DNA of 64,000 nucleotides from Roseiarcus sp963832305. GTDB lineage: Bacteria; Pseudomonadota; Alphaproteobacteria; Rhizobiales; Beijerinckiaceae. The stretch spans positions 372,001 through 436,000 of the forward strand of contig CAWHTU010000016.1 in NCBI GenBank assembly GCA_963832305.1. The letters run 5' to 3'. Below the pieces are notes generated by a model. The model was not told the origin of the DNA. It worked only from the letters and a program-made list of their open reading frames with translations, and made no database searches. How positions within the stretch are numbered: the first letter of the stretch is position 1; each line of letters begins with the position of its first letter. The translations under genes and the position numbers were made by a program. This document shows, in pieces, positions 46,219 to 55,652 of the stretch.

Positions 46219-47722
46219 ATGACCTGCGTTCTCGGCCTCGACATCGGCACCACATCGACCATCGGGATCCTGATCCGGCCGCCGGATCGGACGCTCGCGC
46301 TCGTCTCGCGGCCCGTCGCCCTGCGATCCGACCATGTCGGGTGGGCCGAGGAGGATCCGGAGCAATGGTGGGCGAACGTCGGCGAGATCGTGCGCGAGCT
46401 TTTGCGCGCAAGCGGCGCTTCGCCGGCGGATGTGGCCGCCGTCGGCGTGACCGGGATGCTCCCTGCGGTCGTGCTGCTCGACTCTGCCGGGCGCCTCCTG
46501 CGTCCGAGCATTCAGCAGAGCGACGCGCGCTGCGGGGCCGAAGTCGCCGAGCTTCGGGCCGAGATCGACGAGAAGGCTTTCCTCGCCAAGGCGGGCAATG
46601 GAATCAATCAGCAGCTCGTCGCCGCCAAGCTCCGATGGATCGAGCGCCACGAACCCGCGGTCTTCGCCCGCATCGCCACCGTTTTCGGCTCCTACGACTA
46701 CGTCAACTGGCGCCTCACGGGCGAGCGCGCTGTCGAGCAGAACTGGGCGCTCGAAGCCGGCTTCATCGACCTCGAGACCAACGCGATCGACGACGCGCTG
46801 GTCGCGCTCGCCCATGTTCCGCGCGCCGCCCTGCCGCGCAAGGTCGCTTCGCACGAGATTCTCGCCGCCGGTCTCGGATCGGGGCGCGGCGGAAAGCGGA
46901 CTTGCCGCCGGAACGCCGGTCATCGGCGGCGCGGCGGACCATATCGCCTCGGCGCTCGGCGCGGGCGTCGTCAGCGCCGGCGACGTTCTGCTCAAGTTCG
47001 GCGGCTCGGTCGACATCCTGACCGCGACCGGCCACGCAACGCCCGACCCGCGCCTCTTCCTCGACTACCATCTCAAGCCCGGACTTTTCGTCCCGAACGG
47101 CTGCATGTCGACCGGCGGCTCGGCGCTCAATTGGTTCGCGCGCCAGTTCGCCTCCGGCGAAGCTGAGGCGGCGAAGAACGCAGGCCTCTCGATCCATCAA
47201 TGGCTCGACCGGCTCGCCGACGCGCGGCCGGCCGGCAGCGACGGGCTGGTCGTCACGCCCTATTTTCTCGGCGAGAAGACGCCGATCCACGACGCGGGCG
47301 CGCGGGCGACCTTCGACGGGCTCACGCTCTCGCACGATATCGGCCATCTCTGGAGGGCCCTGCTCGAGGCCTATGCCTATGCGATCGCGCACCATGTCGA
47401 GGTCATGAACGAGATCGGTTACCGAACCGAGCGCTTCATCGTTTCCGACGGCGGATCGACGAGCCGGGTCTGGATGCAGATCGTCGCCGACGTCTTGCAG
47501 CAGCCGGTTCAAAGGCTCGCCGGCCACCCCGGCTCCTGCGTCGGCGCCGCCTGGACGGCGGCGATCGGAGCCGGGCTCGCCACCGACTGGTCGGCGATTT
47601 CCGCTTTCGTGCGTCCCGCCGGCCGGATCGCGCCTCGGCCAGAGGCTGCCGAGGCCTATCGTCGGGGCTATCGCCGCTATCGCGAGATTTATCGCGCCCT
47701 CGCGGGACGCATGGCGTCATGA
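46219..47722 (+). pseudogene. FGGY family carbohydrate kinase, frameshifted
   Basis: A sugar kinase of the FGGY (xylulokinase-like) family. The first frame runs from ATG 46219 with the phosphate-1 loop CVLGLDIGTTSTIGILI, then GVTGMLPAVVLLD and FGSYDYVNWRLTGE. At about 46862-46880 the frame changes. The second frame continues as AAESGLAAGTPVIGGAADHIASALGAG, with VTPYFLGEKTPIHDAGARA and IVSDGGSTSRVWMQIVADVL, and ends at 47722. Removing one base in GCCGCCGGTC restores about 500 codons, the normal length. The second half is well conserved, so an assembly indel is plausible. It is coupled to the HAD gene by ATGA. Confidence 0.85.
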
Positions 47723-48353
47723 CCGTCTTTCGCGCCGTCGCCTGGGATATCGACGGCACCCTCATCGACAGCGAGGGCCTGCACCAGCGCTCGTTGATCG
47801 AGACGGGAGCCGACTTCGGGGTCGATCTCTCCGATCTTCCCGACGAAGCCTTCCGTGGCATACACATGCGCGACGTCTGGACTGCCTTGAAGCCCCGGTT
47901 TCCGGAGACGGTCGACCGGAAGACGTGGATCGCTGCGATTGAGCGCTTCTATGTCAACCATGCGCCGCGCTCTCAGCCGTCCCCGGCGCGGTGGAAGCGG
48001 TCGGCGCCCTGGCGGCTCGGGGAATCGCTCAGGCCTGCGTGTCGAACTCGGGCCGCGCGATCGTCGACGCCAATCTCGACATGCTCGGAATTCGGCGGAT
48101 GATGGCTTTCTCGATCAGCCTGGAGGACGTCTCCAGGGGCAAGCCCGATCCCGAGCCGTATCGCGAAGCGGCGCGTCGCCTGGCGATACGGCCGGCCGCG
48201 ATTGTCGCGGTCGAGGACAGTGGCGCGGGCGCTCGTTCGGCTCGGGCAGCGGGGCTCTATGTGATGGGCTACGCGCCCGACAGAGACGCCTTCGTCGGCT
48301 CCGATCGGTCGATCACGAAGCTGATGGAAGTGGTGTCTCTCTTTGATTCTTGA
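47719..48353 (+). pseudogene. HAD-superfamily phosphatase (beta-phosphoglucomutase-like), frameshifted
   Basis: A HAD subfamily IA hydrolase of about 211 residues when repaired. The first frame gives motif I (AVAWDIDGTLIDSEGLHQRS, nucleophile Asp) and the cap domain through RFYVNHAP. The second frame gives motif II (QACVSNSGRAIVDANLDMLGI), motif III Lys (SRGKPDPEPYREAARRL) and motif IV (VAVEDSGAGARSARAAG). The switch is at about 47962-47972 (TGCGCCGCGC), where one missing base explains it. It overlaps the kinase stop by four bases. A kinase and a phosphatase in one operon suggest a phosphorylated sugar intermediate. Confidence 0.82.
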
Positions 48354-48368
48354 TCGCACCCGTTGGCC

Positions 48369-49529
48369 TCAAACGATCGCCAGCCTGCTCGCGGAATCGA
48401 AGAAGTGCAGCCGCTCGAGGTCGAGGGCGATGCGCACCGGCTGGTTGGCGGCGCGGGGCGCGCCGCTCTGGGCGACGATCCGCATTCGGGTTGATACGCG
48501 CGGGACGCCCAACTCGCTCAAGTCCTCGACGATGGCGCCGTCGCGACCCGCGGCGACTCCCAATTCGACGGTCGTCACCATGCTCGCGCCAAGGTCTTCC
48601 TGGAACGCGACCACACCTGAAAGCACAGCTTCCGGCTCGTCGGCCGCCCAGGCGGCTTCGGGCCGCACCCCGACGATGATCTCGCGGTCCCGGTAGGCCA
48701 TGAGCCCCGGCCGCCTCTGGACCATCTGGGGCGGCAGCGCGACGCGCGCGCCGGCAAGCTCGAGTTCGATCCCCTCCCCGGCCGTACGCAGCACGCCCGG
48801 CAGAAGATTGATCGGCGGCGCGCCGATGAACCCGGCGACAAACAGATTGACCGGCCGGTCGTAAAGCTCACGCGGCGCGCCCAATTGCTGCAAGATCCCG
48901 TCCCGCATCACCGCGACGCGATCGGCCATCGTCATCGCCTCGACCTGATCGTGCGTCACATAGACCGTGGTCACCCCGGCCGCCCGCTGGAGGCGGGCGA
49001 TCTCGACCCGCATCTGGCCGCGCAGACGCGCGTCGAGATTGCTGAGCGGCTCGTCCATCAGGAACGCGCGCGGATGACGCACGAGCGCGCGGCCCATTGC
49101 GACGCGCTGCCGCTGTCCGCCCGAGAGCTGTCCCGGCCGGCGCTCGAGCAGGGCCTTGAGTTCGAGCATCGCCGCCGTTTGGCCGACCCGGGCGTCGACG
49201 ACGTCGCGCGGCTCCTTGCGGACCTTCAGCGCGAAGCCGAGATTTTCGCCGACGGTGAGATGCGGGTAGAGCGCGTAGCTCTGGAAGATCATCGCGACGT
49301 TGCGCTGCCGCGGGGAGAGCCCGTTGGCGACTGCGCCGCCGATCGTGAGCACCCCGCTGGTGATCGCCTCGAGGCCGGCGATCATGCGCAGCGCCGTCGA
49401 CTTTCCGCATCCGGACGGCCCAACCAGCACCAGGAATTCGCCGTCCTCGATCTCGAGACTGAGGTCGCTGACCGCGGCATGGCCGCCCGGATAGGTCTTG
49501 CTCACATGCGAGAAGCAGATCGCCGCCAT
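48369..49529 (-). CDS. ugpC: ABC sugar transporter ATP-binding protein (UgpC/MalK type)
   Basis: A 386-residue ABC ATPase. Walker A is VGPSGCGKST (residues 36-45), the signature is LSGGQRQRVAMGRALVR, Walker B is AFLMDEPLSNLD, and the switch His is in VYVTHDQVEAMTMADR. Residues about 235-380 form the OB-fold regulatory domain of CUT1 importers. It is the last gene of a four-gene operon transcribed from 52663 downwards and is convergent with the HAD gene. Confidence 0.93.
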   Translation of the reverse strand: MAAICFSHVSKTYPGGHAAVSDLSLEIEDGEFLVLVGPSGCGKSTALRMIAGLEAITSGVLTIGGAVANGLSPRQRNVAMIFQSYALYPHLTVGENLGFALKVRKEPRDVVDARVGQTAAMLELKALLERRPGQLSGGQRQRVAMGRALVRHPRAFLMDEPLSNLDARLRGQMRVEIARLQRAAGVTTVYVTHDQVEAMTMADRVAVMRDGILQQLGAPRELYDRPVNLFVAGFIGAPPINLLPGVLRTAGEGIELELAGARVALPPQMVQRRPGLMAYRDREIIVGVRPEAAWAADEPEAVLSGVVAFQEDLGASMVTTVELGVAAGRDGAIVEDLSELGVPRVSTRMRIVAQSGAPRAANQPVRIALDLERLHFFDSASRLAIV

Positions 49530-49530
49530 G

Positions 49531-50352
49531 TCAGTGCACGCCCTGGGTCAGGCCCTGGACGAAATAGCGGTTGAGCGCGATCATCATCACGACGATCGGC
49601 AGCGTCGAGAAATGGGCGAGCGCGCCCAGCGTTCCCCACGAGATGTCCTTGGTGCCGTAGGCCGATAGCAGGGCGACCGAGATCGTCTTGGTGTCGGATT
49701 TGGTGAGGAACATCGCGTAAAGGAAATCGTTCCAGGAGAACATGACGCAGAAAATCGCGCTGGCGATGAGGCCAGGAACCACGGCCGGCAGCGCGACCTG
49801 AACGAAGGCGCCGAAGTCCGTGCAGCCGTCGGTCAGCGCCGCCTCCTCGATGCTCGCCGGAGCAGCGCGGAAAAACGAAAACATCATCCAGACGACGAAG
49901 GCGCTGTTGAGCGCGGTGTTGAGGATGATCACCGCCCACCAGGTGCCAAGGAGGCCGACGTCTCGCATGAGGAGGTAGAAGGGGATCAGCGTCGCGATCG
50001 GCGGCACGGTGCGGATGATGAGAAAGAAATACGCGAGCCAGATGGCGCGCGGACTTGTCGAGCGCGCGAGCGCGTAGCCCGCCGGCACGCCGATGAGCAG
50101 CGACAGCGCCGTCGATCCGATGGCGATGATGAGGCTCGATTCGATGAGCCTGCCGAGATTGAAGTAGCGGAAGACGCTCGCGAAATTGTCCCAGGTCGGC
50201 GAAAAGAGCAGCGTCGGCGGCGAAGCGAAGATGTCGCTCGTCGGCTTGTAGGCGATCGAGAACAGCCAGACGACCGGGGCGAGCGCGATGACCAGCACGA
50301 CGCAGATCGCGACGCGGCGGGCGAAGAGGGTCAAGCGCGAGCCGTCAGGCAT
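49531..50352 (-). CDS. ABC sugar transporter permease (MalG type)
   Basis: A 273-residue inner-membrane permease with six helices. The CUT1 signature EEAALTDGCTDFGAFVQVALPAVVPG (the EAA loop that contacts the ATPase) is present, and MFLTKSDTKTISVALLSAYG precedes the final helices. It begins within the end of the upstream permease gene (8-base overlap) and ends one base before the ATPase start, so expression is coupled. Confidence 0.92.
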   Translation of the reverse strand: MPDGSRLTLFARRVAICVVLVIALAPVVWLFSIAYKPTSDIFASPPTLLFSPTWDNFASVFRYFNLGRLIESSLIIAIGSTALSLLIGVPAGYALARSTSPRAIWLAYFFLIIRTVPPIATLIPFYLLMRDVGLLGTWWAVIILNTALNSAFVVWMMFSFFRAAPASIEEAALTDGCTDFGAFVQVALPAVVPGLIASAIFCVMFSWNDFLYAMFLTKSDTKTISVALLSAYGTKDISWGTLGALAHFSTLPIVVMMIALNRYFVQGLTQGVH

Positions 50353-51331
50353 GGCGATTCCTCGCCGGCTTGAGCACGGCGATGAACGCCGCGGCCATGA
50401 CGAGGATGCAGGCGACGATCAGGGTGCTGACGGCGGAGGCGGCGCCGATGTTGAAGAACTCGAGCCCCTGTTTGACGCCATAGATCATCAAGGTGTTGGT
50501 CGCGTCCGCCGGCCCGCCGCTGGTGGTGACGAAAATGATGTCGAACACCCGGAAGGCGTCCATCATTCGCAGGATCAGCGCCAGAAACGCCGCCGGCAGC
50601 AGGAGGGGCAGGATGACGAGCCGGAACCGCTGCGCCGCTGTCGCGCCGTCGACCGCAGCGGCCTCGAGAATGTCGGTCCGCAGCGACTTCAGGCCCGCAA
50701 GCAGGATCAGCGCCATGAGAGGCGTCCATTCCCAGGCGTCGATCGCGATGAGCGTGGCGAGCGCTCGTTGAGGCTCGGCGAGCAGGCCGCGCGGGCCGGA
50801 AATGCCGGTCTCGGCCAAGCCGTAGCCAATCATGCCGTATTCCGGATTGAGCAGCGCCTTGAACACGAGCCCGACCACGAGCGGCGTCACCGTCGCCGGA
50901 ACGAGCAGGAGCCCGAGCGCGATCCGGTTGAACCAATCGTCGCGCCACAGCAGCAGCGCGACGCCAAGACCGAGCACGAATTCGATCGTCACCGCGCCGA
51001 AGGTGAACAGAAACGTGTTGATCACCGCGGCGCGCGCGGTCGGGTCCCGCCAGAGGGCGACGTAATTGTCGAACCCGACGAAATGACGCGAAGCGGGCCG
51101 GATCAGGTTGTAACTATCGAACGAGTAGAGAAATCCCTGGACCATCGGCCCGACCGCGACCGCCAGCACATACAGAAGCGCCGGCGTGGCGAGCGCGGCC
51201 AGAAAGAGCTGGCGCTTTCGCGCGTAAGGCAGGTTCCTTCCTGTGGCGGCGGCGTCGCTCGCGCCCGCAGCGCCGTCGCGCGAAACGACGCTCACCCGGA
51301 CGCCCGGCCCCCGCTCACGCGGCCTTCCCAC
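50345..51331 (-). CDS. ABC sugar transporter permease (MalF type)
   Basis: About 328 residues with an N-terminal helix at about 45-65 and five further helices. The EAA loop reads LEAAAVDGATAAQRFRLVILPLLLPA, and LILRMMDAFRVFDIIFVTTSGGPADATNTLMIYGV is the conserved CUT1 periplasmic-side segment. The start is uncertain: GTG 51331 is given, and GTG 51295 would remove 12 residues. It pairs with the MalG-type gene to form the membrane channel. Confidence 0.9.
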   Translation of the reverse strand: MGRPRERGPGVRVSVVSRDGAAGASDAAATGRNLPYARKRQLFLAALATPALLYVLAVAVGPMVQGFLYSFDSYNLIRPASRHFVGFDNYVALWRDPTARAAVINTFLFTFGAVTIEFVLGLGVALLLWRDDWFNRIALGLLLVPATVTPLVVGLVFKALLNPEYGMIGYGLAETGISGPRGLLAEPQRALATLIAIDAWEWTPLMALILLAGLKSLRTDILEAAAVDGATAAQRFRLVILPLLLPAAFLALILRMMDAFRVFDIIFVTTSGGPADATNTLMIYGVKQGLEFFNIGAASAVSTLIVACILVMAAAFIAVLKPARNRHA

Positions 51332-51376
51332 GCGCCGGGCCCGAGCTTCTCATCGTTCAGGCGCGTGCTCCGGGCG

Positions 51377-52663
51377 TCACTTGAACAGCGCCTCCGCCTT
51401 GGCCTGTATCCCGTCCATCGCCGTCTTCGGATCGGCCTGGCCGACCAGCACCGCATTGATGGCGCCGCCGATCAGATCCTGCAACTCGGGATATTGCGGA
51501 ATGCGCGGCCGGAAGTCGCCGTCGCCATGCTCGAACGAGGTCGCGATGACCGGCAGGAACGGGTACTTGGCGAGCAGCTCCGGATCGGTCATCTCGCTCT
51601 TGCGCAGATAGCTTCCGGCGCCGCGCAGGTTGAGGTCCTTGTGAACCGCCGGGCTCGTCACCCACTTGATGAACGCCCAGGCCGCCTCCTGCTTCTTGGG
51701 GTCGATGTCCTTGTTGACGCCGAGCGCCCAGCCGCCGATGCCGTATTCCTGCGGCTGCCCTTGGGCGGATGGGGTCAGCACGATCCCCGCCTTGCCGGCG
51801 ATCTTCGACACTTTCGGGTTGTCGTAGTCGGCGGCGCCGATCGACCAGGTCTGCATGTTCGCGACCAGCCCCTGGCGGAAACTCTCCTCGCGGCCGCCCC
51901 AATCATAGTCGGCGGCGCCCGGAGGCGCGGCCTCGTCGAACAGTTTCTTGTATGCGACGACGCTGGCGATGTTCGCGGGCGAATTGAGCGCCGGCTTGCC
52001 GTCCTTGTCGAGGATCGAGCCGCCGAACTGGCGATTGTATTGCATCCAGTCCTGCGCCACCGCCGGGCCTTTCTGGCCGTTGGCGACAAAGCCGTAAATC
52101 TTCTTGCTCTTGTCGGTGAGCTTCAGCGCATCGGCGACGAATTCCTCCATCGTCGCCGGCGGCTTGAGGCCGGCGGCCTCGTAGAGGTCCTTGCGATAGG
52201 CGAGCACGTTGGCATAGCCGGCGAACGGAAATGCGACCTGCTTGCCCTTGTAGCCGCCGAGCGACGCCATCAGCGAGGGATAGATGTCGTCGACCTTGAT
52301 CTCGGCGGCGTCGCGCTTGATCCAGTCGGCAAGATCGACGGTGTAGCCGGCCTCCGCGAACTGACCCGACCAGACGATATCGACCGTCGCCAGATCATAG
52401 CCCTTGGTGTGACCGACGTAGTCGGCGGTGATCTTGGTCAGGAGCTCGGGGTAGCTCATGATGTCGACGTTGACCTTGGCCCCGGTCAGAGCCTCGAACT
52501 GCGGCGCGACCGCCGCCAGCACCGCCGCGAACTGGTCGTTCTGCGAGGCGAGGTTGAGCGTCACTCCTTCGTAAGGCTTGTCCGCAGCCTCCGCGCCCGA
52601 AAGGCCGACCGACGCCAGCGCGCCGAATGCAAGCGCCGTCGCCCGACCGATGAACGGTTTCAT
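51377..52663 (-). CDS. ABC sugar transporter substrate-binding protein
   Basis: A 428-residue family 1 extracellular solute-binding protein. The signal peptide is residues 1-26 (ATALAFGALASVGLSGAEA), with mature start near ADKPYEGVTLNLAS. FEALTGAKVNVDIMSYPELLTKI, ADWIKRDAAEIKVDDIYPSLMASLGG and GYANVLAYRKDLYEAAGLKPPATMEEF follow the usual order, and GIGGWALGVNKDIDPKKQEAAWAFIKWVTSP is the typical C-lobe hinge. GGGAGAAG precedes the ATG. First gene of the importer operon; the ligand is not predictable. Confidence 0.92.
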   Translation of the reverse strand: MKPFIGRATALAFGALASVGLSGAEAADKPYEGVTLNLASQNDQFAAVLAAVAPQFEALTGAKVNVDIMSYPELLTKITADYVGHTKGYDLATVDIVWSGQFAEAGYTVDLADWIKRDAAEIKVDDIYPSLMASLGGYKGKQVAFPFAGYANVLAYRKDLYEAAGLKPPATMEEFVADALKLTDKSKKIYGFVANGQKGPAVAQDWMQYNRQFGGSILDKDGKPALNSPANIASVVAYKKLFDEAAPPGAADYDWGGREESFRQGLVANMQTWSIGAADYDNPKVSKIAGKAGIVLTPSAQGQPQEYGIGGWALGVNKDIDPKKQEAAWAFIKWVTSPAVHKDLNLRGAGSYLRKSEMTDPELLAKYPFLPVIATSFEHGDGDFRPRIPQYPELQDLIGGAINAVLVGQADPKTAMDGIQAKAEALFK

Positions 52664-52839
52664 GGCGGTCTTCTCCCATTGATGACGATAAAGCAGGCTA
52701 GCACCCTGATTTTCGCGAGATCAATCAAATTGTGCGCCGGCCAATCGAAAAACAGACAGGCGCATATTCGCTCTTGACTGAAGGCTTTCCAAGCCAGGGC
52801 GGATGCGATAGCAACTCAGGCAGCGTATTGGAGGCACCC

Positions 52840-53901
52840 ATGAGAGCGGCGTCGGCGCGCGCCATCTCTTCGCATCGGAACCCCGCGACGCGGCATGGAC
52901 TCGAGCGGGCGATTGCATGGTCGCGACAGTGGAGCGCCGAGTTCCCGCTCTTTCTCGCCAATCACCTGCCGATGGTTCTGGTCGCGCTGCATCGCATGGG
53001 CGCAAGCGACGAACGGCTGGAGGCCTATTGCCAACTCTACCGTGAGCAGAACGGGCTAGTTCCGGTTCCCGAACCCGCGGCCACGGTCACGCGCGACAAC
53101 TGGCGTGAATTCTTGGGCCGGCGCGAGCGTGAAGGCGACTATCGGGCCTTCTTCGCCAGCGAAGCAGCGCGGCTCGGCGCAACGCCTGCAGCCATCCAAT
53201 ACCTGCCCGAGCTCATACCCGGCATCGCGGCGAGCGCGCTCCACGCGTTCATGCGCATGGCCTACGCGACGCTGACCGACAGCGACGAGGAGACCGCCGT
53301 CGCGCTTGGTTATTGGGCTACGACCTATCTCGCGCTCGGCGCGTCGCAGGGCCGCGCGCCGACGACCGACGATCCGGCCGAGGTTCTTGCCTTCATGTCT
53401 GGGCCGCCGGCCTTCCGTCAGGTCGAGGCGGAACGGGATTTGCTGTGGCATTTCATGCGCGCGGTTGCGCTCAAACCCGAATTTGCGCCCGTCGTCGATC
53501 TGCTCGCGATCGGCCCCAACACGCATGACCGCATCGGCCGCTGCTCGATCGCGCTTTACGCCGCGACGCTCGATTTTTGCGCGCTCCACGCGGTGACGGG
53601 AACGCACTGGCTCAGGCTGATCGCACCGCGCACCCCCGATACAGCGACGCCGCTACGGTATTTCTGGCAGGCGATTGCGTCGCTCGTGCCGAAGATCGGC
53701 TTTCCTGTTCTCCCGAGCGCGGATCGGCTCGAGGCATTGCGGCGCGTCCCCCTGCCCGATTGGCCCGAGATCTTCCGCGAGGCGATCACTCACGACGACG
53801 AGCATGATCTGAGCCTCGCGTTCTCGGCTGGCGAAGAATTCAAGCGTTATGGCGACCCGCTCTATCAATACGCGGCGGCAAAGCGGCTGAACCTCATCTG
53901 A
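52840..53901 (+). CDS. Questin oxidase-like family protein
   Basis: A 353-residue protein of the family that includes fungal questin oxidase (Baeyer-Villiger ring opening of anthraquinones). Supporting segments are HLPMVLVALHRMGASDERLEAYCQLY, DNWREFLGRREREGDYRAFFASEAA, LIPGIAASALHAFMRMAYA, and the later His/Asp-rich SIALYAATLDFCALHAVTGTHWLR and HDDEHDLSLAFSAGEEF. ATG 52840 has GGAGG seven bases upstream. Its stop overlaps the start of the amidohydrolase gene (TGATG), so the two are translated together. The bacterial substrate is unknown. Confidence 0.75.
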   Translation: MRAASARAISSHRNPATRHGLERAIAWSRQWSAEFPLFLANHLPMVLVALHRMGASDERLEAYCQLYREQNGLVPVPEPAATVTRDNWREFLGRREREGDYRAFFASEAARLGATPAAIQYLPELIPGIAASALHAFMRMAYATLTDSDEETAVALGYWATTYLALGASQGRAPTTDDPAEVLAFMSGPPAFRQVEAERDLLWHFMRAVALKPEFAPVVDLLAIGPNTHDRIGRCSIALYAATLDFCALHAVTGTHWLRLIAPRTPDTATPLRYFWQAIASLVPKIGFPVLPSADRLEALRRVPLPDWPEIFREAITHDDEHDLSLAFSAGEEFKRYGDPLYQYAAAKRLNLI

Positions 53902-55190
53902 TGATCCTGGCCAACGCGCGCTTGCCCGAGGGGCGTCTCGCCGACGTGGAAATCGCGGCTGGCGTGATCGTCGCGACTCACGCGCCGGGGACCGCCGCCG
54001 CGACCGCCGAACGCATCGACCTCGACGGATTGCTCCTCCTGCCGGCGTTTGTCGACGGCCACCTCCATCTGGACAAGACCCATTTCGGCGCGCCGCGTCT
54101 GCCCCATGTGGAGGGGCGCAGCGTGCGCGAGCGCATCGCGATTGAGCGCATCCAGCGCCATCGGGTCGCCTTGCCGATCGAAGCCCGCGCCTCGGCGCTC
54201 GTCCGCGCGCTGATCACGAACGGCGCGACGCGCGTGCGCAGCCACATCGATATCGACAATGATGTCGGCCTGGACAATCTCGAGGCGGTCATCAGGGTGC
54301 GCGAGGCCTTTCGTGACTGGATCGACATTCAGCTCGTCGCGTTTCCGCAAAGCGGCGTGACGACCGAGGTCGGAGCGCCCGACCTCATGGCTGCGGCGCT
54401 CATGGCCGGCGCGGACCTGGTCGGCGGGCTCGATCCCGCGGGCTTCGACGGCGACGTCAAGGGCCAGCTCGACATCGTCTTCGGCCTCGCCGAGGCGTTC
54501 GGCAAGGGAATCGACATTCATTTGCACGACTTTGGCGAGACCGGCGCGGCCGAGCTTCGCGACATCGCTGAGCGTACGATCGCGGCCGGCCTGCAGGGGC
54601 GCGTCGCCGTCAGCCACGCGTTCGCGCTCGGGACGGTCGCGCCGCGTCTGTTCGAGGAGACCGCCGACGCGCTCGCTCGCGCCGAAATCGCGATCATGAC
54701 CTCATGTCCGCCGTCCGCGCCCGTGCCCCCGGTGAACGCCCTTCGCGCTCGCGGCGTCACGGTGTTCGCCGGCTCCGACAATATCCGCGACTGCTGGTCG
54801 CCCTATGGCGACGGCGACATACTCGATCGCGCCGCGATCATCGCCCAGCGGCACGAGATGTACACGAACCGCGAGCTCGGGGACGCCTTCGCGCTGGCGA
54901 CCAGCGAAGCGGATAAGGCGCTCGGCGACCCGCGGCGGGGACTCCATGTCGGCGCGGTCGCCGATCTCGTCGCCGTCGAAGCGGCGAGCATCGCAGACGT
55001 CGTCGTCGATCGGCCGCCGCGGTCGCTGGTCGTGCGCGCCGGGCGCATCGCGGCCGAGCGGGGCGTTCCATCGGCGGCGCTGGCGTCCGTCCAAGTCGCC
55101 GGCGCGCCTCAGGCCCCCCAAACGGAGACGGAACTCCAATTGAAGGCAGTCGAGCAGGCGCTCAAAGCAGAGCTGGGAGCGCGGCGCTGA
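53901..55190 (+). CDS. Cytosine deaminase-like amidohydrolase
   Basis: A 429-residue metal-dependent hydrolase. The His pair is in LPAFVDGHLHLDKTHFGAPR, followed by RVRSHIDIDNDVGLDNLEAV, the metal-binding DIHLHDFGETGAAE and VSHAFALGTV, and the Asp in TVFAGSDNIRDCWSPYGDGD. These match the CodA-like branch of cytosine deaminases and related ring-opening or deaminating enzymes. The last 25 residues are a helical tail absent from E. coli CodA. It is translationally coupled to the questin-oxidase-like gene, implying one pathway. Confidence 0.83.
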   Translation: MILANARLPEGRLADVEIAAGVIVATHAPGTAAATAERIDLDGLLLLPAFVDGHLHLDKTHFGAPRLPHVEGRSVRERIAIERIQRHRVALPIEARASALVRALITNGATRVRSHIDIDNDVGLDNLEAVIRVREAFRDWIDIQLVAFPQSGVTTEVGAPDLMAAALMAGADLVGGLDPAGFDGDVKGQLDIVFGLAEAFGKGIDIHLHDFGETGAAELRDIAERTIAAGLQGRVAVSHAFALGTVAPRLFEETADALARAEIAIMTSCPPSAPVPPVNALRARGVTVFAGSDNIRDCWSPYGDGDILDRAAIIAQRHEMYTNRELGDAFALATSEADKALGDPRRGLHVGAVADLVAVEAASIADVVVDRPPRSLVVRAGRIAAERGVPSAALASVQVAGAPQAPQTETELQLKAVEQALKAELGARR

Positions 55191-55343
55191 TTCGATTCGG
55201 CGCCTCCTGTTTCGTCGCCGCGAACATCTCCGTGCTGGCGGACCCGAGCGAGGACCCCGAATTCGTTCTCGAGGTTGAAGAGTTGCAGTCTCGTCGGGCG
55301 CCCAGCCCTGGCGCTCGACCAATCAAGGCTGCCGTCCAAATTG

Positions 55344-55370
55344 AAGAGGCCGCCATTGCGGCGGCCTCTT
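55344..55370. terminator. Strong hairpin between convergent genes
   Basis: AAGAGGCCGCC (55344-55354) and GGCGGCCTCTT (55360-55370) form a perfect 11-bp stem with an ATTGC loop. It lies between the amidohydrolase stop (55190) and the stop of the opposing small membrane protein (55443). The stem ends in TT on the plus strand and AA on the other side, so it could end transcription in both directions, though the T run is only two bases. The remainder of 55191-55442 shows no supported gene. Confidence 0.55.
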
Positions 55371-55442
55371 GGCGTTGTACCTGTCCCGGACGCCTGCGCT
55401 GGTGGTTTCCGCGATCCCGCGCCTTGCGCCGGTCCGGAGCCG

Positions 55443-55652
55443 TCAGCGGCTCTCCGCCTGCAAGGCGATCGGGGCCGCATGAGTTCCAGGGCGCACGGTC
55501 TCCGCCTCGGTCTGCGGACCAACGGCGATCACCAGATAAACGAAAAACCACAGAGCGACGATGGTCGCCAGCGCAATTGTCATCGGGACCAGGCTGCGGT
55601 CTGCGGGCAGATACGCCCGGTAGAACGCTGCGTGCTTGTCGATCCCGTCCAT
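55443..55652 (-). CDS. Small single-pass membrane protein, hypothetical
   Basis: A 69-residue protein with one hydrophobic helix at about residues 21-45 (PMTIALATIVALWFFVYLVIAVG), a short charged N-terminus (MDGIDKHAAFYRAYLPADRS) and a polar C-terminus. ATG 55652 has GGAG ten bases before it; ATG 55664 is in frame upstream. A CRP-like palindrome lies about 110 bases upstream. No family recognised. Confidence 0.5.
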   Translation of the reverse strand: MDGIDKHAAFYRAYLPADRSLVPMTIALATIVALWFFVYLVIAVGPQTEAETVRPGTHAAPIALQAESR

